From contig WACJ01000101.1 in the NCBI GenBank assembly GCA_008973525.1, positions 744,001-808,000 on the forward strand: a DNA stretch of 64,000 nt. The letters run 5' to 3'. The stretch's first letter is position 1, and every line of letters begins with the position of its first letter. The notes under the pieces were generated by a model that saw only the letters and a program-made list of their open reading frames with translations, was not told the DNA's origin and did no database searches. Positions 47,467 to 58,721 of this stretch are shown here, one piece after another. The stretch comes from Stenopsyche tienmushanensis (taxonomy: Eukaryota; Arthropoda; Insecta; Trichoptera; Stenopsychidae). The position numbers and the translations under genes were made by a program.

Positions 47467-50400
47467 CATTCGATAAAATATATGGCATCTTGATAGCGCG
47501 TGTGGGTGGTTTTCAAATATTGAGTATTAGATCACGATCAGATTTTGAAATAAATCAAAAAAATATGTATTTTACAGCGTTCGTTATTTAATAAGAAAAT
47601 GCGGCATCTTAAGTGTTTTATTATATTAGGTAATCCGGAATGATCAGGTACGACCCCAAACGATACTAACTCCAATAAATGGGTCAATCCTTCAACTTTA
47701 CTAAGTCGATATCCGAACGAAGAAAGTTCGAATCGATTTAGGCCGAAATGTTGTTTTCAAGAGCTTAAACTTTATAGGTCAAGAATCTCGAAAGTCGGCA
47801 AGAAATTAATAAAAGAATTCCTCCCGCGAAATTTAATTTTAGCATCTGTTTCGTAATAGGATTGAAGGCTTTAATTGCCATTCTTTGTAATAATACGATC
47901 ACATTTGTAAGGCTTAATGCGCGAAACGGAAAAAAAGTGGGCGGCCAACTTTGTCTTTGGAATCGAGAAGAAATTGAAATAATTATAGCAATATTGTTGG
48001 TAACGACAAAGCGCCGCTTCTAATTTATATTCGTAACGACTGTATTCCCAGTGGTTTTATACATTGAAAAATAATATTAATGGACATGTTTAATTTCTGG
48101 AGTATTCGAGGCAAGCTTTAAGATATCGCGAAATAAATCTGAAAAATGATTTTGCGATCTGCGACGGTTATTTTCCGCCCGAATGCTCGTTATTGTCTTG
48201 GGAAAAATCCTTTGTTTTTTGGCGGTGCTTCAATTGTTTTTCGGTTGGATCCTAAAGATTCGTTAACACAATGATCGGAATGATCCGCAAATTAATTCAG
48301 TTTCCAGGATTGGATTTATATTTGAGCCATGGTTTGCTCGGAGCGCGCGTCAATTTCTTCGTTCGGAGCTTTCGTCTTATTTTTCGCTCCTGGAAGGAAG
48401 CGCGAAAGCTCCTCGGAAAGTTCCATTCCTCTTAAGTCTTGTCTAAATAACCGGCACGTTGTTATAATATGTTGGTCTATTTACTCAGACATAATTCATA
48501 CAAGTGTAGGGTGGATGGAGACAAGTCTGTTTCGTATACAAATGTCGAACATCTGCCTGTTCCATAGCAAATAGCAAGAGCAGTGCTTTCGTCATATATC
48601 CGTATACATACAAAGGCAAATTAAGCCATCTGGACACCACTAGAATTTCGACAGCTTTTGTAAACCTCCAGGAGGTGAAGCTCTATTCTGAAAGTTCAAT
48701 TTGGCTGGCACACGTGAAGCCTTTCATTTGACCGCTTGAATGTTTCGTACATCAGAAAGCCATGTCGACAATTCAAATATCAACAAAGTTTGCAAATCGA
48801 GTTCAAAATGCAGGACGATATTGAAACTTCATGAATAGAATGAATTCCATCTGATTAAAAAAGTGTTTCGTCCATATCACCAAATTGCACAGCGATACAA
48901 AAGACGTCGAGTACGCAATCCACCAGATCAAGTGTTACCACATTCACTCCAATGCGACTATGAAACAGCTTATTACATTGTCAAAAAGTTCAAAAAAGCT
49001 CAAGAGGAATGCGCTGAAAATATATATATTATATAAAGGATATGTATTCAATCCAATGATTCCATTTGTTCAAAATACACCCCAAACAGTAACTTTTTTG
49101 GGTGTAGACATTGTAAATAGCTTAAACAACCACTAGACCAGTAGTGCGCCAATTGTATTATATATTACACAAACGCTGCTTCATATTTTAGCCAACAATT
49201 CATATAGATTCAGATCATTATCGTGCGGTACGTCCAATGAAGATTATCAATTCAATTAAAAGTCTGATATAACTAACATACAAAATATTCTGATTTGGTT
49301 GGATGTCTGATAATGGTTTGGAACAGCGAGCTGTCACGATGATGCGAGAACCGGTTCAGCTCACAATTTGATCCGATCCAAAAAATAAAAGTAGTATATG
49401 TCGGGTTTTACGCTCGTTATAACCGAGTTTGACAGTATTCGGTGCAGTGCCACGATGAAATATTTTTCAGTGATATCGAGCACGTAGTTTTAAGGCCCTC
49501 CCTTGAATTTCAATTGTCTGCCAATACGTTTGGCTAAATGCAGAACCTTCCCTTAAATCTATTTAGCATACATCATTTGCAGCAAGTCAGACAATTAATT
49601 ATCTGCACATGAAATACTAACGATATCGGTGATCCCATGACTATTTCACGATATTGGAATGGATCTTATTTAAAAAGGTCCATACATTTGGATCTTTCAA
49701 ATCAAATTATTGATTTAGACTTTCTTTTAAAATCAAATACATTTATTCAGAATTAACCAGACCAAGTGTTACTGAATTGAACCGCTGTTTAAGAATTTAA
49801 ATTTATTTTGTTAACATTTAAATATATTGGTTTGAATAGTTAACAGTATTTAAAAATGATTAGATAATAACAGTTGGAGTAATGCTTTGTCTTCGGTTTT
49901 GTTAAAAAACAAATTACAGCGTTACTCACGGATACACAGACGGCATAAGACATGCATGCACTTTGCATTATGATTTTTATCGATAGAAAAGGGTAACGTT
50001 TTGGATTAATGTTAGTATTCATGAATGTATCATAAATACATCAAATAAAATGTGTTTTACTTTAGAGATTTTATTTTTTAAACAGGAAATAGAAGCAAAT
50101 GGGTGAACGCCACTGGCACATACAATAACTTTTTGTGTCACCATGTTAAAAAAAACATGACTTATTGGTGAATATACTTGAGACATGTCATAACCCAAAT
50201 ATTTATAGCCAATCACGAGCGGCGGTGATTTATTTATTTTGAAATACCTACTTCTGCCTTGTACCTTTCGAGCCCCTCCCCAGCGATGGGGCGCACTATC
50301 CGCCACGGCCGAGAGGAGTTCTGACTCCTCATAAATTTAAAATGGCGCCCATCTTGCTACATCCTTTATAACACTTTCCAGAAAAACTACATATTTACGA

Positions 50401-50795
50401 ATCGCGCCATTCAGATGTCTTCAGTGGCGCAGGAAAACGTCGCATCCCATGCCAAATTGGAAAAAGGAACGAGAGGCGAAAAATCATCCCCTCGGCGTGC
50501 TGGATCGAATAAATTTATGTTATTTAAATTTGGATGTAATATTTTGGATATTTTTGTAATTCGATTTACAATTGCACAACTGAAAGACGCTCATACCGTT
50601 TGTATATTGCTCGCGAATCTGTCGGAACGCTCAAACAATAAACAAGTCTAATGGCGGCACTCTATTTCAGGAGATATATTTTTTTCCCTCCATATTACAA
50701 AGAGACATTTCATTATTGTTATTAAATAATAAAAAACTTTAATTTTTGATCTTTTAAATAAGTATCATCTTAATTTTTTCACAATAATTATTGCT
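47467..50795. other. Intergenic, no gene recognised
   Basis: Contains AT-rich repeat copy 5 (49.1 kb) and a GC-richer patch around 50.26-50.33 kb. Frames at 48.3 and 48.9 kb match nothing I know. Confidence 0.45.
49125..49210 (-). repeat. AT-rich dispersed repeat, copy 5
   Basis: aaacaaccactagaccagta, gcgcc, then attatatattacacaaacgc. Shares its outer part as well with the 52.4 kb copy. Confidence 0.65.
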
Positions 50796-51010
50796 TCAGG
50801 ATGCGTATTTCAAATAAGGAAGTTTCCTTGCCGAACTCTGGTGAGACGCTTCCAAATTCGACCATCTCAATTTAATTTTGTAAAATATAATAAATAAAAA
50901 CTTCTAATAAATATTTCTCTATAATATGTAAAATAATTGAACGAATATCTCTTATACTGTTCGTGTTTTTCATTTTTAAAATGAGATAGTTTTCCTGTTG
51001 CACCCTGTAT
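50796..51010. mobile_element. MITE family with tacagggtgcggcaggg ends
   Basis: Left: tcaggatgcgtatttcaaat, aaggaagtttccttgccg; right: gatagttttcctgttgcacc ctgta. Inner sequence aatatctcttatactgttcg also occurs at 58.61 kb in reverse. Confidence 0.55.
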
Positions 51011-52419
51011 TATGAAGCAAATTGTATATTCGTTTGATTTTCACCGTTGAATGCTTTTTGGAATAAAAACGGCATAATAAGAACTAATCATAGGGCGAAC
51101 TAAGAAAGCTTTTAGAGGAATTGAAACCATGAATAACACCGAGTACTACACCGATATTACAGACCAGAAGGAGAGATTTTCTTTCGGTGCATGGCCATCC
51201 CGGTCTGAGGTTATTGAATTATTTATAGATGTTGATCAAACGCTCATTTCGCATATATTGAAGGCTCCCGAGGGCGCTGATTTTACAAAATCGAATTAAT
51301 ACTTTTAGAATAAAACGTCAGTCAATCAATCGAATAGTTGTCGTTCAAAACTCGAGTTCGCCGAAGTAATTTCAGAGAGTTGTGCGAGTACTCGCATCAA
51401 CGACCATTTTGCAAGATAGCGACGCAAGATATCAATATTCATTTTCGTGACTATGATATTCTTTTTGTCAAACTCATCAAGTTTTGGGTTGTGGCTTGAC
51501 TTTTGCCAAAAACTTTTTCACATCTTCGTGGCCGTCAGATTTATACGAAAAACAACTCAGTTGTTATATGAATAATTTATGAAAGCGGTATCTGCCGTCT
51601 CGACCACCCTCTGTATGGAGCCTCACATAAGTTAATCAACATCACGAAACATATCAAAGATATTGTAATAATGCTCCCGACTCTATGTAAAAAAGTTTTG
51701 AGTTTTCTCAGGATCGGTGCCTCAGGAGGAATCTCTGCAACAATAGTGTCCATCGTTTCATACATCGAATAATGTTATTCATGGACGTTTTTATGGTCTA
51801 AAATCAATCTCAATTTATTTTTATGTTCAATATTCTTACTCCAGAGGCAGTATATTTCAAATTTAAACGCAAAAAATGCAATGATAATACATCGTTACAC
51901 ACGAAGATTCGGGATTTCAGTTATTCAGATATCGTGATTGGGAAAGACTTTGTGCATTTTTTTTACAAGTTCGACCATTTCAAATTGATAAACATACAGT
52001 AGTCTTTAATTGTCTATCGTTACGGAATAATTTTGGAAAAATGGATTTTATACGATATGTTTTGTAAAAGTATTATTGTATAATTACACACATTAATGAA
52101 ATTTTAATTGGGTCAAGTAAAAAAATGACGAAGAATGATGAGGATATACATACTCTAACATCCGATACTGAATATTTGCTGACTATTTTCAAAGATACTA
52201 TTGTCATTGAAAAAGCCCAGACATACAATAATACAAGATCAAGCAGTTGATTATGCTAGCTTTTTGCTAGATGATTTTGTTAACCCTAATGAATTAATCA
52301 TATGAATACTGTGCGCATAAATCTATGCTTTTCATTATTTCAACTTTATATGAAAAAAAGTACGACATATTAATACGCCGCATCTTTTCTGCTGTGAGTG
52401 TGTGTACCCAAATGTAGCA

Positions 52420-52510
52420 TAAAGCAACCACTAGACTAGTACCTTGCCTATTCTATTATATATTACACAAACACAGCTTAATCTTACAACTAACAATGTC
52501 CATTTAAAAT
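52420..52510 (-). repeat. AT-rich dispersed repeat, copy 6
   Basis: aaagcaaccactagactagt, then attatatattacacaaacac and agcttaatcttacaactaac. Pairs with the 49.1 kb copy over about 80 bases. Confidence 0.65.
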
Positions 52511-52721
52511 CATATTTTTCTAAGCAAAGCAAAGCTTATCAGTTTCACTTTTATCCTATAACTATAGATTAAAATTATTTAAAACTTATATTAATATAAA
52601 AAAATGCTATTTTTTAAACACTATTATCAAAATATCTGAATGTTGTCTTTAAGCGTTCCATCTTGGTTATATATTTTTTGGCTTTTTATCTTGCCTAGTA
52701 AGATATTTTATGGCTTTTGAT

Positions 52722-53651
52722 TTAAGGCGTCTTCTCACTTTACAAATTTAAAAAAATCGATTTTTATTTTATTTTAAATTTTGAAAGTACATATCTTCAA
52801 AAATGTTATATCGAAAATTCATAAAGATCGGACGAGTCTAACTACATTTTTGGGCGACCGTTAGGTGACTACCTGAAAGCACCCAGCTGCATACGTATTG
52901 TTCAGACTCATGATGCAAGTACAAGAAAGTGGTAAAAAACAATCAGATAGAAACTTTTAAACATCTTTCTGCTCTAGCTGAAGATGTTCACGAGGTTTTG
53001 AAACCAATTTATGAAGATCTTCGGAGGAAATACCCAAAATAACAACGAGTGTTTCAACAGCTGTGTCTGGGCAATTTTTCTGCAACCAAAACTTTAAACG
53101 CGTTTATCTCAAAACAAGGTTTTTCGGTGGCTTGTTGATGAAATTTTGGAAACTATCCGGCCGATTGTCATGAAATTTAAATGACATATTCTTCATAGTT
53201 ATGGTTATAGTGCATATCATCAGATTTTTGAAATTTTGATTTTAAGTAATTTTTTTTTACAAAAAACTCCAAAAAAAACCGCGTTTTTTTTGTACTTTTT
53301 CGAAAAACGTGCGCCATTTTGTTATTTTCGTGAATATCAAAAATCTGATGATATGCGCTATAGCCACTGATATACTGAATCTAAAACTGTTTTATTTTTT
53401 TTGTTTCAAATGATCCATCTCGGAGATACCATCAACAAGCCACGAACATAACATTTCTACACGGGTTTTTCGATGCTACTGTTTTATTATAATAATTGTT
53501 CAAAAAAATAAAAATATTTTTTTTCGTGTACTTGAAAGATGTATTTATTACATAAGATCCATTTTATCTCATAATTTTTAGCGAAAATCCTCGAAAAAAA
53601 ATCGTGAAAATAGCCTATTTTTGAGGCGCCTAAAGTGAGAAGACGCCTTAA
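52722..53651. mobile_element. TTAA-flanked 922-bp DNA transposon, Kolobok/Mutator-type, internally deleted
   Basis: TTAA at 52722-52725 and 53648-53651 bound an element that starts ggcgtcttctcacttta and ends with its exact reverse complement (17 bp; with TTAA and one more base on each side the match is 23 bp). Within it, + strand sequence at about 52975-53030 encodes LAEDVHEVLKPIYEDL. At 53035-53079 it encodes QNNNECFNSCVWAIF, the QN-NE--N---W signature of the Mutator-like transposase domain found in many arthropod elements. TTAA targets favour the Kolobok superfamily. The rest of the protein is missing and the frame is broken. Confidence 0.78.
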
Positions 53652-54713
53652 ATGATTTGAGTGCTTCAGATCCAAAACATGATTTTCTAAAATCAAAATT
53701 CCTTTTGATATTATAAACCAGAAATAGATAAATCTGCAATAAGGTATTTAAATGATTTATAATGCTGTTTATATAAGTATCAAAGCAGGAACGAAAGCTT
53801 GCAGTCTTACGTCACGAGCTTACGGTAGCTTTTGAATATTTTAGTTGTTGTGTATAACGAACATCTACTTGAAGGCATATCACGAATTATATTTTTCTCA
53901 GAGTGGTCCTCTGGATATTGTTGATTGTCATTTATATTTTGCAAAATTGCATCCCGTCAAATAATGAACAAGCTTCCGTGTTGAATGAAAGCCATTGTAT
54001 TAGCGAAACTCGGCCGAACCATTGTCTGGATGGAAACCTTATTTGAATTTAGATCACCTCGAAAATGAAACAATCGTACTTTAATAAAAAACAATTTTCA
54101 TAATGCCAAGAATGAAAATATTTCACTCAACAACCCTGGATAAATTACATCAAACCCACACTAATTTTCTCATCCGGGACTGCGTAAATAAAAATCGAAA
54201 AAACAATCTGATAAATGGTCTTCCCTCTCCGTCATCTTAATTTTTCTCCCGGTCGAATTAACACGATATCATAGCGTGAGAGTCGAATACCGACTCTAAT
54301 CCCGGAATGTCTATAAAATCTGCGAAATCATTAATTAAATGTGGGTGATTTCGGTTTCTGGTCAGTTCTCCTATCTACTTAATTGCGATCCTCCCTATCT
54401 CCTGTTTGTGATTATCCCAAAGCTGGAACAATATATTTTCATGCTTATTGCAAATCGAGCACCCTTAAACTTCAGCCAGTCTTACATCAAAAACTTTTAA
54501 TCACCCTTAAATATTACATTACATGAGAGAATAAAAGTTTGCCAAAATCAAAATATAATCCCAATTTGAAATTTCTTTGCGAAATATTTGTTATTTTCAT
54601 CCGAGATCCATCATTTAATCTTATATCAAGCAATCAACGTTGAATCTTTTGCATTTATGAACTTTCTAGCGTTGATTCTGTTTTAATATAAAAAAAATGC
54701 TAATCATATATAA

Positions 54714-55150
54714 AAGGCCATTCAATAAGAACGCTCAATTTTTTTTGAATAATAGCGGCCATGTTTTTAAAGCAATATCTATCAAATAAATTTTGAAATA
54801 TTTTATAGTATATGTCAAATTATTATGAAAGATACGTGCCACACAGGGCATGCCACGATAGACATTCTGCGATTTGAGAACATGATTTGAGCCATCAACT
54901 AACCACCGAGATCTTGCGATTTAGCCCTTTTAGACTTCTTCCTTTGGAGCTATATTAAATCACAGATCTATGCATATAAATAGCACACAATATATACCCT
55001 CAAAATCAACATAATGAATGCAATCCAGGAAATTCAGCCAGATTTATGTGACAAAGTCAAGGAAAATTGGACCTCCCGAATACGTGCCACCAAGACATAT
55101 GAACGACATCATATTTCATACTTAATGCAATAAAATATTCTTTCAAATAC
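54714..55150 (+). mobile_element. Tc1/mariner-family deletion derivative
   Basis: The left repeat ggccattcaataagaacgct is followed by family sequence. The CHTGHATIDIL scrap passes to one encoding LRFSPFRLLPLEL and then IQEIQPDLCDKVKENWTSRI. About 440 bp; the right inverted repeat was not found. Confidence 0.78.
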
Positions 55151-55967
55151 AAGATTAATTGGTTTTGGTGAAATATGATCCATAGACTTATTAAATTAGT
55201 TTGAATAGTGCTTCTCTTAAAAATTGAGTAATTGGCATTAATATTATAAATGTCTATTTTAACAAAAACCTTATCTTTATATAATATGTTGTATTGATGA
55301 TGTGTTTTGATTTCAACTTTTCCCTTCAAGCGATACTCCGTCAGTTTTGACAGTTCCTAAGAAAACATTGTTTCCCTTAATTGATTGAAGGCTTCTTTCT
55401 CTGGAGGAGTTTTTGACAGCCATATTAATTACGAAAAAAATGAGGCCTAAATTATTTTTAGGAACGCCGAAGTTGCGCATAGACAGAACGAACGCTGTGT
55501 ACGAATACAGGTAAAAGATCACCGAGATAATAAAGCACATTTGATAATAAAAATCGTATCAATAAGTATATTTATGAAGTGTTAATATCTCAAGACGTTG
55601 TTTGAGGATTAAAAAATCTTTGGATAAGTAAAAATTATGCGATGTTATAATCCTTTATTGGATCGCTTTTGATTGCTATTTGATGATCTATAATTATGTT
55701 AACTAAATGATTTATACACTCCATTGATGATAATTATTATTCCCAAGTGTTTTGAGCGTTATCCGCGGACACATAGTCGATTAAAGATAGATGTTTCTCA
55801 AATAATTTTCATGAAATTTCTTTTCTTTTCCATAAAAAATAAATGATTGAAAGCTTCTACTTTACATTACTGTTTTATTTGATTTGGATAAATCAAAGAA
55901 GATTTTTTGTACAGCCCATCAAGCATACATAATAACCTTGTTTATGGTTAAACCGGGGTTGATAGTT

Positions 55968-56130
55968 AGAATGCGGCAGGGAAATTTCCTTATTTGAAAC
56001 GCACGCCCTGAAGCCACAGATTTAGTAACGACCACGCAGGGGACTGTTTTAAATGTCTCGCTGTAACATGAAAAAAATAATTAAACTGATATTTCTTTAT
56101 GATAGGATAGTTTCCCTGCCGCATCCTGTA
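55968..56130. mobile_element. MITE family with tacagggtgcggcaggg ends, near-complete copy
   Basis: Left end atgcggcagggaaatttcct, then tatttgaaacgcacgccctg; right end tagtttccctgccgcatcct gta. The inner part caggggactgttttaaatgt matches the 24.7 and 15.87 kb copies. Confidence 0.7.
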
Positions 56131-57905
56131 TATTTGTCTGCTTAAATATTCTGTAAAGAGCGAGTCCAATATAAGCATATATCCGACGTGGAGGTGAAAA
56201 AACACGTTTCAGAATTTCTGAAGTGCAACACGGATGTTCAAAGTTTTAATTCTCTGGATTCTGCTTGTCTTGTTTATCAATTCATAAGAAGTTAAATTAT
56301 TAAATTTTCTCCACGTCCGCTTTATGCAGAACGAAAAGGAAGAGACGAAGAAGCGAAGTCTCTTGATCTAATTAAAAATGAACTTGGCCTTCTCTCTCGA
56401 TTCCCCTGGATCGTTCCCGCTGTTTAACCCTCAGTCAACTGAGGTACATGTCACGCCAAATGCTCAAATTGGCTTTAGCCAACTTTCACGATCTCACTAA
56501 AGCGGCTTCATTTATTTTTAGATGATTTCCAACATCGATCTTCATAAAATAGGCCAAAAATATATGATCGCTCGTATTTTTCGCGCTATTACAATTCCAA
56601 TTTAGCCGAGTGGCACGTTTATTAATAGAAAGTCCATTAGGTATAACTCAAGGGATGACAATGTACTTATACGATATTGAATTATCTCCAACTAGCGGTT
56701 TCAAATCCTTTGAGGTTTTCAAAACTAAGCGATCTAGTGTTTGTAAGCACTGATTAACATTCAAGACTTTGATCCTCTAAAGACGTCACTAATGCTAACT
56801 ATTGGTAAATTACATTATTGCATGCACTTTGCTTCACTGCTGATATGGAAATATCTCTCGGGGGATGAACACACTCTAATAATATAATAGATAAATTCAA
56901 ATTGACGATAATATTGTGTTTGAATTTTTGAGGTCTGAGAATAAATTATATATTTTGAATGTTATGACGTTTTAGTTTTCATATGTGAATTCCGAACGTT
57001 TATGTGTAACATGAGGTTTTTGTGTTTTTCATCATCATATTCAGATGAAGATATTAAAAAACATTTTGACGAATCCTCCAGATTAGCCAAAATTTAAAAC
57101 CTAGATAAAGAGAAGACAACATCCCCTCAAACAATTGCAAAATATTGATATAACGGCTTGAGTATGTTCTCTCTTTATTATGGCCACTCGCTGTTCCAAA
57201 TAATTGGTTGATTTTTTCCTCAATTAAATTGACTGTTTTATTTTTTTTTCTTAGCTGATAATGTAGTGAATAGTATGTATAATGTAAAAATGGGATATTT
57301 ATGATTAATAAACGACTTTGAATACAACGGCATGAAATTAATAACACATAATCCAGGGGATTTTATTCATATATTTCGATTACACTCTAAAAGCTCACTC
57401 ACATATTTTTACCCATAAAGATAAATAATAAAAATCTGATATTCTACCTATCTTATATATTATATTTCTCGAAAGTCGTCATTGAGGGCATCGAGATGAA
57501 AAACATGTGCTCATTTTGCGTCTATTATTTATGCTCGTGGAGGACGATCTCAATGTGAATAGGTCGATTGATACCACTTATGGTAAAAATGGCTGTTGAC
57601 GGAATACTATCTATATTTCAAGGTGCATTTCTCGCAAAAGAACCTATAATTATGGAATAATAAGATAACGCTCGAAGATTACAAAAAATAAGAATGCAAT
57701 TTGCTCATGTTTATTGCTGCAATTAACTCGAAACACACGGCTCTTTAATCATTAATGGGTATTAAATTTATACACAATCTTTTTTTTTTAATACTTTGCA
57801 TACATACAAAATATGGACGAAATTGAAATTACGTTTAATATGTTGGAGGCCTCGAATCTTTTATGAAGTTACATAACATTTCTTAGATAATATTGTAACA
57901 ACGTA

Positions 57906-57970
57906 ACAAACTTTCAACCGTCCACTAGTGGACGGTAGGTATCTTGACTACCACTGGTCTAAGTTTACTG
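57906..57970. repeat. Repeat with 20-bp perfect palindrome, relative at 16.21 kb
   Basis: 57917-57936 is accgtccactagtggacggt, its own complement. The surrounding caaactttcaa...ggtag...gactaccactggtctaa resembles 16215-16270. Confidence 0.6.
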
Positions 57971-58580
57971 TTTTCTTAGGAAAGACACGGATACCATCAT
58001 ACATTTTTCCTTGGGTCGTCTTACATTCGGATCCATTGAAAGACTTCAACTATGCCAGTACGAACAGGTTAACAAGGATGTAAAATGTCTGAGCTTGAGC
58101 AATAAGAGCGAAGACGGATAGAGGGTAGATCTATTTATTTAGGATATTTATTTTTATATTTTATTACACATAACGAGATTGATTTGCATGCATGATGGTC
58201 GTTTTTATCATTAATCTTGAATAATAATTGATTCTTAGAGAATGAGAAAATCAGCCTTGTATTAATTTGGAATCGATCTACATTTGAATCTTTAAGTTGT
58301 CAGCCAATGACAAATTTGCAGATAATTAGAAGCATTGATCTCCAATAATTTGAATTAATGAAATCTTAATCTTGAAAGGCACGTCTAGACGTTTTCAGCA
58401 AAATCTAACGAAGGACGTTATTAAATATTGATTGTTATTACAGCGTGCTTATATTGTGAAAGCCTTTGATGATGGATTATTCAAGCAGCGTAATTGATAT
58501 TAATAACAATAGCGGCCTGTTTATCTTAAGTATTTTTGTTCATAATTACATGATAGTTTTTGTTGGGGAATTTTGTTACA

Positions 58581-58721
58581 TACAGGGTGCGGCAGGGAAA
58601 CTACCAAACAGTATAGGAGATATCAGTACAATTATTTGTTCATGTTACAAAGCAAAAATTTATTCGATGCAAACTGCTTAATGTGTTTTCAAATAAGGAA
58701 GTTTTCCTGCCGCTTCCTGTA
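58581..58721. mobile_element. MITE family with tacagggtgcggcaggg ends, 137 bp, TA on both sides
   Basis: Left tacagggtgcggcagggaaa, right (reverse) tacaggaagcggcaggaaaa. TA lies at both boundaries. The middle tataggagatatcagtacaa has no coding value. A Tc1/mariner-type MITE is the simplest reading. Confidence 0.75.
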
